64,000 bases of DNA from Kitasatospora sp. MAA19 (GCF_029894125.1 NZ_JARXYZ010000006.1:62001-126000); one strand, 5' to 3'; positions 33,993 to 43,504 are shown, counted from the first letter of the stretch. Notes: generated from the sequence alone by a model not told the origin. A program made the numbers and translations.

Positions 33993-34418
33993 ATGACCTC
34001 CACCGATGCGATGAGCCACCCCGACACCGTTCGGGCCTTCCGCACCATCAGACGACTGGTGTTCGCCTACCTGGGCCTCAGCGTCGTCACCCTGGCCGCC
34101 GCGTACGCCCTGCGCAACCACCCCGACCTGGTGAACCCGGCCGTGTGGATCCGCGGCACCCTCGTCGTGGCCAGCGCCGTGGTCACGTACCTGTTCACCA
34201 CCCGGGCCGCCCGCGGCTCGCACGGGGCGTACCGGCGCCTGCGGATCATCTCGGCCGTCATGATCGCGGCGATCGTCGTGATCATCTCCGTGCCGGGCAC
34301 CTTCCCGTTCTGGATGAAGGTCGAGCAGGCCCTGTGCGGGCTGGCGCTGCTGGGGGTGGCCCTCGTGGTCAACGGACGCCACCTGCGTACCCTGTTCGCG
34401 CGATCCGACGCGACGTGA
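33993..34418 (+). CDS. Four-helix membrane protein of a TCS operon
   Basis: A 141-residue membrane protein with four predicted helices (FAYLGLSVVTLAAAYAL, WIRGTLVVASAVVTYLF, IISAVMIAAIVVIISV, ALCGLALLGVALVV). Its stop overlaps a GTG of the kinase frame. Small membrane proteins in this position can act as accessory sensors or immunity/target proteins of the two-component system; none of these is proven here. Confidence 0.82.
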   Translation: MTSTDAMSHPDTVRAFRTIRRLVFAYLGLSVVTLAAAYALRNHPDLVNPAVWIRGTLVVASAVVTYLFTTRAARGSHGAYRRLRIISAVMIAAIVVIISVPGTFPFWMKVEQALCGLALLGVALVVNGRHLRTLFARSDAT

Positions 34419-34429
34419 GGAAGGTGCGG

Positions 34430-35611
34430 GTGGACGAGGACACGCGGACGACCCGCCGCGGGCGCGCCGACGAGCAGCGCACCCCGCAGCGGTGGACGCA
34501 GGGCTGGCGGCGGATCACGCTGGGCAGCGGGATGCTGGTCTACCCGTGCCTGACCGCCGTCGCCATGAGCGGCACCGTCTCCGGGGCGGCCCTGGTCGCC
34601 GGGTACGCGGTCGTCGCCGCGTTCTGCCTCTGCGTCGTCCTCGCCGCCACCACGGTCCGCGCCCACCGGCGGCAGGCGATCGTGCTGGTGGCGGTGATGG
34701 GCGCACTGTTCCTGGCCGCGCTGCCGTTCGCCCACGGGGACGCGTTCTTCCTCGCCGCCGTCGTCGTCTCCTTCGTCGCCGTGCTGTGGCGCCGCCACGC
34801 CACCCCGGTGCTCGTCGCCGCCACGCTGGCCGCGCTGCTGGTGCCGTGGGCGGTGCCCGCCTGGCACACCGGGCCCGGCACGTTCCAGGCGCTGGCGCTG
34901 CTGTTCACCGCGCTCACCACGGGGGCGTTCGCGGAGATCGCCGCCACCAACCAGGCCCTGGTGGCCGCCCGGGCCGAGGTGGCGCGCCTGGCCTCGGAAG
35001 CGGAACGCAACCGGATCGCCCGCGACCTGCACGACCTGCTCGGGCACTCGCTCACCGCGATCACCGTCAAGTCCCGCCTGGCCCAGCGCCTCGCCGGCAA
35101 GGACCCCGACCAGTCGCTGGCGGAGATGGCCGCAGTGGAGTCGCTGTCCCGCCAGGCGCTGGCCGACGTCCGGGCCGCCGTCACCGGCTACCGCGACGTC
35201 ACGCTGACCGGCGAGCTGGCGCGCGGGCGCGAACTGCTGCGCGCCGCCGGGGTGGTCGCCGACCTGCCGACGTCCACCGACCCGCTGGCCACCCAGGACG
35301 GGGAGCTGTTCGGCTGGGTGGTGCGCGAGGGACTGACCAACGTGGTCCGCCACGCCCGGGCCGGCCGCTGCACGGTGACCGTCACCGGCTCCTCCGTGGA
35401 GATCCGCGACGACGGGACGGGGGCGCGCGGCAGGACCGGCGAGGGCAGCGGGGTCGGGAAGGGGCTGACCGGGCTGCGGGAACGGGTCGCGGCGGCCGGC
35501 GGTACCGTCGAGGCCGGCCCGCTGAGCCCGCGCGGGTGGCGACTGCTGGTCACCGTCCCGCCGGGCACCCGCGACGGGCGGCGCAACCCCGCCCGGGAAG
35601 GGACGACATGA
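34430..35611 (+). CDS. DesK-like sensor histidine kinase
   Basis: A 393-residue kinase (five residues longer if the overlapping GTG at 34415 is used). AGGAAG lies five bases before the chosen GTG. Five transmembrane helices span ~residues 25-165; the phospho-acceptor is in ARDLHDLLGHSLTAI and the ATPase has VVREGLTNVVRHARA and GKGLTGLRERVAAAGG. This is the DesK/YvfT group, which senses membrane state. Its stop overlaps the regulator ATG. Confidence 0.93.
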   Translation: MDEDTRTTRRGRADEQRTPQRWTQGWRRITLGSGMLVYPCLTAVAMSGTVSGAALVAGYAVVAAFCLCVVLAATTVRAHRRQAIVLVAVMGALFLAALPFAHGDAFFLAAVVVSFVAVLWRRHATPVLVAATLAALLVPWAVPAWHTGPGTFQALALLFTALTTGAFAEIAATNQALVAARAEVARLASEAERNRIARDLHDLLGHSLTAITVKSRLAQRLAGKDPDQSLAEMAAVESLSRQALADVRAAVTGYRDVTLTGELARGRELLRAAGVVADLPTSTDPLATQDGELFGWVVREGLTNVVRHARAGRCTVTVTGSSVEIRDDGTGARGRTGEGSGVGKGLTGLRERVAAAGGTVEAGPLSPRGWRLLVTVPPGTRDGRRNPAREGTT

Positions 35612-36216
35612 CGATCCGCCTGCTGCTCGCCGAGGACCAGGAACTGGTCCGCACCGCGCTGTGCGCCCTGCTCGACCTGGAGGACGGCTTCGAGGTGGTC
35701 GCCGCCGTCGGCCGCGGCGACCAGGTGACCGACGCGGCCCTCGCCCACCGGCCCGACGTGGCCCTGCTGGACATCGAGATGCCCGGACTCGACGGCCTGG
35801 CCGCAGCCGCCGTCCTCTCCCACCAGGTGCCCGGCTGCCGGGTCGTCATCCTCACCACCTTCGGACGCGCCGGCTACCTGCGCCGGGCGATGGAGGCGGG
35901 CGCGCTGGGCTTCGTCGTCAAGGACGCGCCGGCCGAGGTCCTGGCCGACGCCATCCGCCGGGTCGCGGCGGGCGAACGGGTGGTGGACCCGGAACTGGCC
36001 GCGGCCACCCTGGCGGCGGGCGCCTCCCCGCTCACCGCCCGGGAACGGGACGTGCTGAACGCCTCCCGCTCCGGAGCCGGCGTCGCCGAGATCGCCGCCA
36101 AGCTCTACCTCTCGGAGGGAACGGTGCGCAACTACTTCTCCTCCGCCATCGCCAAGACCGCCACCCGCAACCGCACCGAGGCCCTGCGCACCGCCGACGA
36201 GCGCGGCTGGCTCTGA
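35608..36216 (+). CDS. DesR-like NarL-family response regulator
   Basis: A 202-residue response regulator. The receiver has VALLDIEMPGLDGL (phospho-Asp), LTTFGRAGYLRRAMEAGALGFVVKDAP, and the DNA-binding domain LTARERDVLNASRSG...TVRNYFSSAIAKTATRNR, characteristic of DesR. Translationally coupled to the kinase. Converges on the cyclophilin gene 39 bases later. Confidence 0.95.
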   Translation: MTIRLLLAEDQELVRTALCALLDLEDGFEVVAAVGRGDQVTDAALAHRPDVALLDIEMPGLDGLAAAAVLSHQVPGCRVVILTTFGRAGYLRRAMEAGALGFVVKDAPAEVLADAIRRVAAGERVVDPELAAATLAAGASPLTARERDVLNASRSGAGVAEIAAKLYLSEGTVRNYFSSAIAKTATRNRTEALRTADERGWL

Positions 36217-36255
36217 CTCCGCCGCGCGACGGGCGCAGGACCACCCGGGGGCGGG

Positions 36256-36777
36256 TCAGAGGCGCTCGATGGTCACCTTGGTGATCACGACGTCCTCCAC
36301 GGGGCGCTCACCGTCGACCGGGACGGCCGCGATCGCGTCGACCACGGCCCGGGAGTCGGCGTCGGCGACCTGGCCGAAGATGGTGTGCCGGCGGTTCAGG
36401 TGGGCGGGGGTGCCGACGGTGATGAAGAACTGGGAACCGTTGGTGCCCGGCCCGGCATTGGCCATGGCGAGCAAGTAGGGCTTGGTGAAGTGCAGTTCGG
36501 GGTGGAACTCGTCGGCGAAGGCGTAGCCCGGGCCGCCGGCGCCGGTGCCGGTGGGGTCGCCGCCCTGGATCATGAAGCCGGCGATCACCCGGTGGAACGA
36601 CGTCCCGTCGTAGTACGGGCCGCTGCCCGGCCCGCCGGTGCGCGGGTCGGTGTACTCCCGGGCGCCCTCGGCGAGTTCGACGAAGTTGCGGACCGTCTTC
36701 GGCGCGTGGAACTGGAACAGCTCCAGCCGGATCGGGCCCAGGGTGGTGTGCAGGGTCGCGAACAGGCCCTTGGCCAT
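36256..36777 (-). CDS. Cyclophilin-type peptidyl-prolyl isomerase
   Basis: A 173-residue cytoplasmic cyclophilin. [19 protein letters not shown] contains the catalytic arginine region and the Gln/Gly-rich signature, and [24 protein letters not shown] completes the active site. No signal peptide. It catalyses cis-trans isomerisation of Xaa-Pro bonds. AGGAGTCC-type site upstream of the ATG. Confidence 0.96.
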   Translation of the reverse strand: MAKGLFATLHTTLGPIRLELFQFHAPKTVRNFVELAEGAREYTDPRTGGPGSGPYYDGTSFHRVIAGFMIQGGDPTGTGAGGPGYAFADEFHPELHFTKPYLLAMANAGPGTNGSQFFITVGTPAHLNRRHTIFGQVADADSRAVVDAIAAVPVDGERPVEDVVITKVTIERL

Positions 36778-36800
36778 GGCGGACTCCTTTGCTCGGATGG

Positions 36801-36926
36801 TCAGTTGGGGGCGGGGACCGGCTCGACGGGGCCGAAGTCGCGGAAGGTGCCGCAGGTACGGCCCGTCAGCGCGGTGAGACCGAGCACGCTCGCGGCGGTG
36901 GCCAGGACGGTGGTGCGGCGGATCAT
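36801..36926 (-). pseudogene. Collapsed lipoprotein gene (signal peptide joined to C-terminus)
   Basis: A 41-codon frame reads as a lipoprotein signal peptide ([22 protein letters not shown]) continuing straight into [19 protein letters not shown]. Both ends match the intact lipoprotein at 5797-6495, whose signal ends in ALTGC and whose last residues are MTFSDFGPAETFDAP. The ~190 residues that should lie between are missing, so this looks like an in-frame internal deletion of a paralogue. It lies directly upstream of the cyclophilin on the same strand. Confidence 0.65.
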
Positions 36927-37015
36927 CGAGAAGGGTCTCCGGTCGAGAGGATCGGTGCCGGCATCCTGGCACACGGCGGGTTCGTGGCCGAACCGGCCTT
37001 GTGCCAGGTGACAGG

Positions 37016-38404
37016 TCAGGAGGGGGCGGGCAGCCGGCGGGCGCCGAGGGCGACGGACAGGGCCATCAGCAGGTAGATCACCACGGCCGCGACCGCCGGC
37101 CCCGCGATGCCGCCCCCGGAGGAGAAGCCGCCGAGCAGGGCCACGCCGACGGTGGTGCCCGAGGAGCGGCCGGCCGACATCAGGCCGCTGGCCAGGGCCG
37201 AGCGGTGCGCCGGCGCGGCGGCCATGACCAGGGTGATCTGCGGCACCGTCGCCAGGCCGAAGCCCAGGCCGATGAAGAGCAGCCCGACGCCGGTGCCGAC
37301 CGGGACGCTGCTGCCCACCAGCGCCAGCAGCAGGCCGCCGACCAGGGTCAGCGCCGTCGCGATGCCCAGGACCCGCGGGGCGCCGAGCCTGGCGTGGACG
37401 CGTCCGGCGACCAGCGGCATGAGGGTGATCGGCAGGGCCGAGGGCAGGAAGCACAGCCCGGTGGTGACCGGGTCGTACCCGCGCACCTGCTGCAGGAAGA
37501 CGCTGATCGAGAACACCAGCCCGTAGTAGCCCGCGAACAGGAGCAGGCCCGCCGCGACGAAGGCCCGGAAGCCCGGCGCTCGGAACAGGTCCCCGGGGAT
37601 CATCGGGAAGGCGAAGGTGCGCTGGCGCACGACGAAGGCGGCCGCGGCCAGCACCGCGACGGCGGCCGCCGCCAGGGGCAACGGCCTGGTCCAACCCAGT
37701 TCCCGTCCCTCGGTCAGGGCCAGGGCCACACCGCCGAGGGCGGCGATCGCGAGCAGCTGGCCGGGGATGTCCTGGGGCTCCCTGCGCGTCTGCCGCTCGT
37801 CCCGGGGCATGTGCCGCGCCGACAGCCACAGGATGGCCAGCACGGCCGGCACGTTGACCAGGAAGATGCTGCGCCAGCCCACCGCCGCGACCAGCGCCCC
37901 GCCGAGGATCGGGCCGAAGGCGACGGGGCTGCCGCCGACCATCGCCCACACCGAGACGGCCTTGGCGCGCGCCTCCGAGTCCCGGTAGGTGTCGGTGATC
38001 ATCACCAGCGTCGCAGGGGTCAGCAGGACCCCGCCGAGGCCCTGCAGGGCCCGGGCCGCGACGAGCGCGGCGCCGTCGGGGGCGAGGCCGCACAGCAGGG
38101 ACGTCACGCCGAAGGCGGCGACCCCGAGGCGGAACATCCGCACCGCGCCGAAGCGGGCGACCATCGCGGCCCCGGCCAGCACCAGGCTGGCGAGGACGAT
38201 CGCGTAGGCGTCGACGACCAGTTGCATCGTCGACAGGCTCGCGTGCAGGCTGGTGCGGATCGCGGGGATCGCGACGTTCACGATGCTGATGTCGATGACG
38301 ATCATCGCGGTCGCCAGACTGGCCGCCGTCAGGACCCGGCGCGGTCTCGGGGACGCCCCGTCCACGTCCGGCGGGTCGATGTCGAGGCTGGTCGAGTTGG
38401 CCAT
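37016..38404 (-). CDS. MFS drug-efflux transporter (DHA2/EmrB-QacA type)
   Basis: A 462-residue transporter with about 14 helices. Motif A-like [10 protein letters not shown], the motif C region [13 protein letters not shown] and [10 protein letters not shown] are diagnostic of the 14-helix drug:H+ antiporters. It would export hydrophobic compounds across the cytoplasmic membrane. No regulator adjoins it; upstream are two small divergent genes. Confidence 0.93.
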   Translation of the reverse strand: MANSTSLDIDPPDVDGASPRPRRVLTAASLATAMIVIDISIVNVAIPAIRTSLHASLSTMQLVVDAYAIVLASLVLAGAAMVARFGAVRMFRLGVAAFGVTSLLCGLAPDGAALVAARALQGLGGVLLTPATLVMITDTYRDSEARAKAVSVWAMVGGSPVAFGPILGGALVAAVGWRSIFLVNVPAVLAILWLSARHMPRDERQTRREPQDIPGQLLAIAALGGVALALTEGRELGWTRPLPLAAAAVAVLAAAAFVVRQRTFAFPMIPGDLFRAPGFRAFVAAGLLLFAGYYGLVFSISVFLQQVRGYDPVTTGLCFLPSALPITLMPLVAGRVHARLGAPRVLGIATALTLVGGLLLALVGSSVPVGTGVGLLFIGLGFGLATVPQITLVMAAAPAHRSALASGLMSAGRSSGTTVGVALLGGFSSGGGIAGPAVAAVVIYLLMALSVALGARRLPAPS

Positions 38405-38623
38405 GCGGCTGCCGTTTCAGGTGAGGGTGGGGTTCCGTCGATCATCGTGCCGCGAGACCCCGGCCCCGGTAAATCCCGGACGGCGCCAACTGTCCTGCGG
38501 AGCGGTCGGGTTGTCCACCTGCGTGGCGGATTGGACCGGTTTCGGGTGGGTCGGCGGCGAGGGCGGGGCCGCGGGTTGAGAGGATCAGCCCGACAACGGG
38601 GATGAACGGGAAGGGGTGGGACC

Positions 38624-38830
38624 GTGATCGGCGCTGTGCTGGTCGGAATCCTGGTGGTCGTGGTCGGCGGCTGCGTGTGCGTGGTGTGGGCCGAGCGCGG
38701 CGGGCCCCGCTGGGTGCGCGTCGTGGCGTCCGCGACGCTCGCCTCGGGGGCCCTGCTGCGCCGCTTCCAGCGGAGCCGGCGCCGGAGCCTGCGGAGCGGC
38801 GGCAGCGGGGACGGCGGGGGCGGGGACTGA
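38624..38830 (+). CDS. Small single-helix membrane protein (68 aa)
   Basis: A GTG-started protein behind AAGGGG. MIGAVLVGILVVVVGGCVCVVW forms one membrane helix; the rest is Arg/Ser-rich and ends in a Gly/Asp tail. No family recognised. It is three bases from the next start, so the two are probably co-transcribed. Confidence 0.6.
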   Translation: MIGAVLVGILVVVVGGCVCVVWAERGGPRWVRVVASATLASGALLRRFQRSRRRSLRSGGSGDGGGGD

Positions 38831-38833
38831 GAC

Positions 38834-39247
38834 GTGTCCGACGAGGAGGGGCGGCTGCGGCGCGCCTTCGCGGGGCAGTTGGACGGCAGCAACGCCGCCC
38901 GCTGGCACGAGAGGTTCGCCCGGCTGCTCGCCGAGCGCCCCCCGGGCGCTGAGCGGATACGCCCGCCCCGGCCGCGCGGGCGGCTAGGGCGGGCGGGGCG
39001 TCAGCTCTGGGTGGAGCGGCGGCGGGAGACCGCGACCAGCGCCGCGCCCGCGGCGACGGCCGCGGCGGCGCCGCCAGCCTCCCAGCCCAGGCCGTCGGTG
39101 CCGGTGGCGGCGAGCTGGCCGGAGCGGGCGGTGGTGGTGCCGGTCGTGGTCCCGGCGGTGGTGCTGCCCGTCGTGGTGCCCGTGCTGGTGGCGCCCGTGC
39201 TGGTGCCCGTCGTGGTGGTCAGGGCGGCGGGCTGGGCGGCCGGCTGA
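38834..39247 (+). CDS. Hypothetical protein running into antisense of the ALF gene
   Basis: The first ~55 residues (SDEEGRLRRAFAGQLDGSNAARWHERFARLL...) look like a genuine soluble helical protein. After about codon 56 the frame continues antisense through the C-terminal part of the surface-protein gene at 39001 and becomes Val/Ala/Pro-rich. The original 3' end may have been replaced when the two genes were brought together. Three bases downstream of the 68-residue gene. Confidence 0.42.
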   Translation: MSDEEGRLRRAFAGQLDGSNAARWHERFARLLAERPPGAERIRPPRPRGRLGRAGRQLWVERRRETATSAAPAATAAAAPPASQPRPSVPVAASWPERAVVVPVVVPAVVLPVVVPVLVAPVLVPVVVVRAAGWAAG

Positions 39248-40335
39248 GCGCCGGTGCCGGTCTGCGGCTCCTCGGCGGGCCGGGTCGGCTGCAGGGCGGG
39301 CTTGTTCGCGGCGGCCTCGTCCTCGGCGCGGGCGGTGAACTGGCCCTCCGCGAGGAACTTCGCGACGTCCTCGTCGGTGCCGTCCAGCGCCCGGCCGGCC
39401 GCCTCGCGCACGGCCCGCCCGCCGGCCGCCATGATCTGGGAGAGCTTCACCCGGTTGTCGTCGGCCCGCTGCTTGGGGAACTCGACCTCCAGGAAGTGCC
39501 GCACGTCGGCTGCAGTGCCGTTCAGCGCCTTCTGGGCCGCCTGACTCACACCCGGGCCGACATTCTTGTCGGCCAGGATGACGAGGACCGCGACGCGGTC
39601 GTCCTCGGCGCGGGCGATGAACTGGCCCTCCTTCAGGAACTTCACGACGTCCTCGTCGGTGCCGTCCAGCGCCCGGCCGGCCGCCTCGCGCACGGCCCGG
39701 CCGCCGGCCGCCATGATCTGGGAGAGCTTCACCCGGTTGTCGTCGGCCCGCTGCTTGGGGAACTCGACGTCCAGGAAGTGCCGTACATCGGCGGCGGTGC
39801 CGGCGAGGGCCTTCTGGGCCGCCTGGCGCACGCCCGGGCCGGTCTCCTTGTCCGCGAGGATGGCCTCGACCTTGGCGCGGTCCTCGTCCTCGGCGCGGGC
39901 GGTGAACTGGCCCTCCTTGAGGAAGGCCAGGAGGTCCGCGGCGGTGCCCCTCAGCGCCTGGTCGGCGGCCTTGCGCAGCGCCGGTCCGGCGCCGTCGGAG
40001 ATCTGGACGACCCTCAGCCTGTTGTCGGGGACGCGGTTCTCCTCCAGCTCGACCTCCAGGAAGTGCCGCACATCGGCGGCGGTGCCGGCGAGGGCCTTCT
40101 GGGCCGCCTCGCGCACCTTGGGTCCGGTCTCCTTGTCGGCGAGGATACGCCGGACCTCGGCCCGGTCCTGCTCCTCCTGGCCCGATCCCTGGTCCTCGGC
40201 GCCCTTGGACGCGGTGTCAGGGCCGGAGACGCCGGCCGGCTGGGGGTTGTCGGCGGCGGAGGCCATCGACGGGAAGAGGACGGTGGGAGCCAGAACGGCG
40301 GCCGCGACGACGGCGGACACCCGAGGCAGCTTCAT
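39001..40335 (-). CDS. ALF-repeat cell-wall protein with LAXTG-type sorting signal
   Basis: A 444-residue exported protein. Signal peptide (1-28, ending MASA), then six ~38-residue ALF-type repeats in three pairs (for example AAQKALAGTAADVRHFLEVEF and AAGRALDGTDEDVVKFLKEGQF), a Thr/Ser/Gly-rich wall-spanning stretch (~360-405), LAATG, a hydrophobic helix (AAAAVAAGAALVAVS) and RRR. LAXTG is the class E sortase motif of Streptomyces, so the protein should be covalently attached to peptidoglycan. Two repeat pairs are nearly identical at DNA level with a 282-bp period. Confidence 0.92.
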   Translation of the reverse strand: MKLPRVSAVVAAAVLAPTVLFPSMASAADNPQPAGVSGPDTASKGAEDQGSGQEEQDRAEVRRILADKETGPKVREAAQKALAGTAADVRHFLEVELEENRVPDNRLRVVQISDGAGPALRKAADQALRGTAADLLAFLKEGQFTARAEDEDRAKVEAILADKETGPGVRQAAQKALAGTAADVRHFLDVEFPKQRADDNRVKLSQIMAAGGRAVREAAGRALDGTDEDVVKFLKEGQFIARAEDDRVAVLVILADKNVGPGVSQAAQKALNGTAADVRHFLEVEFPKQRADDNRVKLSQIMAAGGRAVREAAGRALDGTDEDVAKFLAEGQFTARAEDEAAANKPALQPTRPAEEPQTGTGAQPAAQPAALTTTTGTSTGATSTGTTTGSTTAGTTTGTTTARSGQLAATGTDGLGWEAGGAAAAVAAGAALVAVSRRRSTQS

Positions 40336-40530
40336 CCGGTAAACCTGCTTTGTGCGGAGGGATCGTGAACGCCCGACAGCATAGATCCTCTTTTACGGTT
40401 GCCATACCAAATATGCGCCGGTCCTCCATGTCTCCGGTCCCGAAGCCCGCGCGGGAGCCCGCGACGGCGGCTCAACAGCCGGTGGCCACGGGAGCGTTGC
40501 AGGCCGGCGCCACCCCTTAAGGTGGGGCGG

Positions 40531-41484
40531 ATGAGCTTCCACGTGGTTGTCGGATACGGGCCCGCCGGGGCCGCCACCGCCCGTCTGCTGGCCGAACAGG
40601 GTCACACCGTCCGGGTCGTCACCCGGTCGGGACGCCCCGCGCAGGGCGGTCCGGCGGCGCCCGGCATCGAGCACGTGGCGCTGGACGCGGGCGATCCCGC
40701 GCGGCTGGCGGAGGCCGCGCGCGGCGCGGCGACGATCCACGGCTGCGCGGCGCCGCCGCTGGCGCAGTGGACCGCGCGGTGGCCGGCGCTGGCCTCCTCG
40801 CTGTGCGCGGCGGCCGAGTCCACCGGGGCGGTGCTGGTCATGCTCGGCAACCTCTACGGCTACGGGCCGGTCGCGGGCCCGATGACCGAGGACCTGCCGC
40901 CGGCCGCGACCGGCCCCAAGGGGCGGGTGCGGGCGGCGGTGTGGGAGCAGGCGCGGGCGCTGCACGAGGCCGGGCGGATCAGGGCGGTCGAGGTGCGGGC
41001 CTCGGACTTCTTCGGCCCCGGGGTGACGGACGGCGGGCACCTGGCCGCGCGGGTGATGCCGGGCCTGCTGAAGGGCCGGTCCGTCGCGGTGCTCGGCGCG
41101 CCGGACGCACCGCACAGCTGGACGTACCTGCCGGACGTGGCACGGGCGTTGGTCGAGGTCGCGGGCGAGGAACGGGCCTGGGGGCGGGCCTGGCACGTGC
41201 CGACGGCCCCCGCCCTGCCGGTGCGCGCGATGGTGGAGCGGCTGGCCGCGCAGGCGGGCACCGGCCCGGTCGCGGTGCGCCGGCTCTCCCCCGCCCTGCT
41301 GGGCACGGCGGCGCTGTTCTCCCCGCTGCTGCGCGAACTGCGGGAGGTCCGGTACCAGTTCGACCGGCCGTTCGTGGTGGACTCCTCCGCCTACGAGGCC
41401 GCGTTCGCGGTGCGCGCGACCCCGCTGGAGGAGCAGGTCGAGGCGACGGTGCGGTGGTGGCTCGAACGGCCGCGGGAGCGCTGA
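40531..41484 (+). CDS. NAD-dependent epimerase/dehydratase-like protein
   Basis: A 317-residue Rossmann protein with VVGYGPAGAATARLLAEQGH as dinucleotide motif, LGNLYGYGP as the serine/tyrosine region and HSWTYLPDVARALVEVA, typical of the atypical SDR family. The tyrosine-lysine pair of classical SDRs is not clear, as in many atypical members. AAGGTGGGG upstream of the ATG. Divergent from the ALF surface protein. Confidence 0.87.
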   Translation: MSFHVVVGYGPAGAATARLLAEQGHTVRVVTRSGRPAQGGPAAPGIEHVALDAGDPARLAEAARGAATIHGCAAPPLAQWTARWPALASSLCAAAESTGAVLVMLGNLYGYGPVAGPMTEDLPPAATGPKGRVRAAVWEQARALHEAGRIRAVEVRASDFFGPGVTDGGHLAARVMPGLLKGRSVAVLGAPDAPHSWTYLPDVARALVEVAGEERAWGRAWHVPTAPALPVRAMVERLAAQAGTGPVAVRRLSPALLGTAALFSPLLRELREVRYQFDRPFVVDSSAYEAAFAVRATPLEEQVEATVRWWLERPRER

Positions 41485-41526
41485 CGAACGGCTCAGCGCT
41501 TGAACTCGTCAACCGCTTGAGCCCCG

Positions 41527-41850
41527 TCAGTGCTTGAGCGCGTTCGCGGCGCGGTAGCCGGCCGGCACGCCGTCGACGAAGACCACGTCGGCGACCATGT
41601 GACGGGTGCGCAGCGGGAGGATCTCCTGGTAGGCGGGCGAGTCGTACCAGGCGCGCAGCCGCTCGCGGTCGGGGAACGCGATGAGGATGAGGCCCGGTCC
41701 CCAGGTGCCCTCGACCGTCTCGACGGGGCTGTCGTGAATCAGGAAGCGGCCGTCGAAGGGGTCCAGGGTGGCGTCGATGCGCTGGAGGTACTCGACGATG
41801 TCGGGGCCGAACTCGACCGAGTGGACGTGGGCGAGGGCGTAGGCGGTCAT
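41527..41850 (-). CDS. DUF1330 family protein
   Basis: A 107-residue dimeric alpha-beta barrel protein. HDSPVETVEGTWGPGLILIAFPDRERLRAWYDSPAYQEI is the DUF1330 core with the WYDSPAYQ signature. Function unknown; often near oxidoreductases. AGGAG eight bases before ATG. Converges on the epimerase-like gene. Confidence 0.9.
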   Translation of the reverse strand: MTAYALAHVHSVEFGPDIVEYLQRIDATLDPFDGRFLIHDSPVETVEGTWGPGLILIAFPDRERLRAWYDSPAYQEILPLRTRHMVADVVFVDGVPAGYRAANALKH

Positions 41851-42012
41851 CGCGGTTCTCCTGCGGGTTGGTCGGGTGTCCGTCGTCTGCGACGGTACGG
41901 CCGGCCGGGGTGGGGCCGAATCCGTCACGGATCGGCAGGGGGTACGTAGTCGGGACCGCCCCCGGTGGGTGCCGGGGGCGGCGGTGCAGGAGCAGGGTAG
42001 TCCGACGGGTGG

Positions 42013-43473
42013 TCAGGTCGTCGCGGCGTCCTTGGCGGGGGCCGGGCGGCCGGCGGGCGCGGCGGCGGGCGGGGCGGGGATGGTGGCGGCGACCGCGGCG
42101 GCGGCGAGGGCCACGCCGCAGCCGATCAGCAGGCCGACCCTGAAGCCGCTCTCCGACGGCAAGGTGTGGCCGCCCAGGGTGGTGGTGAGCTGGGAGAGGA
42201 CCACGCCCACCACGGCGGCGGAGACGGAGGTGCCGAGCGAGCGCATCAGGGTGTTGAAGCTGTTCGCGGACGCCGTCTCGGACAGCGGCACCGCGCTCAT
42301 GATCAGCGCGGGCATCGCACCGTAGGCCAGGCCCACGCCGCCGTTGCACACCAGCGTCACCACCAGCACGCCCCCGGTGGAGCCGATCAGGACCATCGAG
42401 AGCCCGTACCCGACGGCGATCGCGAGGGCGCCGGCGACCAGGGTGAACTTGGGGCCGCGGGCGGCCGACAGGCGTGCGCCCAGCGGTGAGACGGCCATCA
42501 TCATCAGGCCCGAGGGTGCCATCCACAGGCCCATCGCCAGCATCGACCGGCCCAGGCCGTAGCCGGTGGCCTCGGGCAGTTGGAGCAGCTGGGGGATGAT
42601 CAGCGCCTGCGCGTACATGCCGAAGCCGACCAGGACGGAGGCCGCGTTGGTCAGCAGCACCCGGGGGCGGGCGGTGACCCGCAGGTCCACCAGCGGTTCG
42701 GCGCAGCGCAGTTCCCACCGGCCCCAGGCGAGCAGCAGGACGACGGCGGCGGCGAACAGGCCGAGGGTGAGGGGAGCGGTCCAGCCCCAGTCGGCGCCCT
42801 TGGAGACGGGCAGGAGCAGGCAGATCAGGCCGGCGCCCAGGCCGGCCGCGCCGACGGGGTCGAAGCGTCCTGCGGCGGGGCGCTGGGCGGGGGCGGGGAC
42901 GAGGAAGCGGATCATCGCGGCGGCGACCAGGGTGAGGGCGGCGGCGCCCCAGAACAGGGACCGCCAGCTGGCGTACTGGGCGACGGCGGCGGCGATCGGC
43001 AGGCCGAGGCCGCCGCCGATCCCCATCGAGGCGCTGACCAGGGCGATGGCGGAGCCGAGGCGTTCGGGCGGCAGGACCTCGCGCAGCAGGCTGATGCCGA
43101 GCGGGACGACGCCCATGCCCATGCCCTGCAGGCCGCGGCCGACGATCATCGGGACGGCGGCGGAGGCGAGTGCGCACAGGACCGAGCCGATGAACAGCGG
43201 TACGCAGCAGGCCAGCAGCATGCGGCGTTTGCCGAGCAGGTCGCCGAGGCGTCCGCTGATGGGGACGAAGACGGCGCCGGCGAGCAGGGTCGCGGTGATC
43301 GCCCAGGAGGCGTTGGACGGCGCGGTGTGCAGCAGGCGGGGCAGTTCGCCGATCAGGGGGGTGACCAGGGTCTGCATGATCGCGGCCACGGTGCCGGTGA
43401 AGGCGAGGGTGGCGACGATGCCGGTGGTGGACGTGCCGGTGGCGGTCGGGCCGGCGGGCTGGGGGCCGTCCAT
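42013..43473 (-). CDS. MFS drug-efflux transporter, MarR-paired
   Basis: A 486-residue 14-helix transporter of the DHA2 group (GRLGDLLGKRRMLLACCVPLFIG as motif A, GGGLGLPIAAAVAQYASWRSLFWGAAA as motif C region). GAGGAG precedes the ATG at 43473; upstream in-frame ATGs fall inside the operator repeats and lack ribosome sites. It is divergent from a MarR gene with a clear repeat operator between them, the standard layout for ligand-induced efflux. Confidence 0.95.
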   Translation of the reverse strand: MDGPQPAGPTATGTSTTGIVATLAFTGTVAAIMQTLVTPLIGELPRLLHTAPSNASWAITATLLAGAVFVPISGRLGDLLGKRRMLLACCVPLFIGSVLCALASAAVPMIVGRGLQGMGMGVVPLGISLLREVLPPERLGSAIALVSASMGIGGGLGLPIAAAVAQYASWRSLFWGAAALTLVAAAMIRFLVPAPAQRPAAGRFDPVGAAGLGAGLICLLLPVSKGADWGWTAPLTLGLFAAAVVLLLAWGRWELRCAEPLVDLRVTARPRVLLTNAASVLVGFGMYAQALIIPQLLQLPEATGYGLGRSMLAMGLWMAPSGLMMMAVSPLGARLSAARGPKFTLVAGALAIAVGYGLSMVLIGSTGGVLVVTLVCNGGVGLAYGAMPALIMSAVPLSETASANSFNTLMRSLGTSVSAAVVGVVLSQLTTTLGGHTLPSESGFRVGLLIGCGVALAAAAVAATIPAPPAAAPAGRPAPAKDAATT

Positions 43474-43504
43474 GGCGGGACTCCTCGGAGACTGGATGCG
43501 CTTG

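Noticed and set aside
32669..34414. Plus-strand open frame running over the lectin gene into the DesK-like kinase
   Set aside because: The part before 34415 is a shadow of the lectin and membrane protein genes; only the kinase segment is real.
39359..39783. Duplicated mobile sequence
   Set aside because: The repeat is the ALF protein repeat unit, in frame with a 94-codon period.
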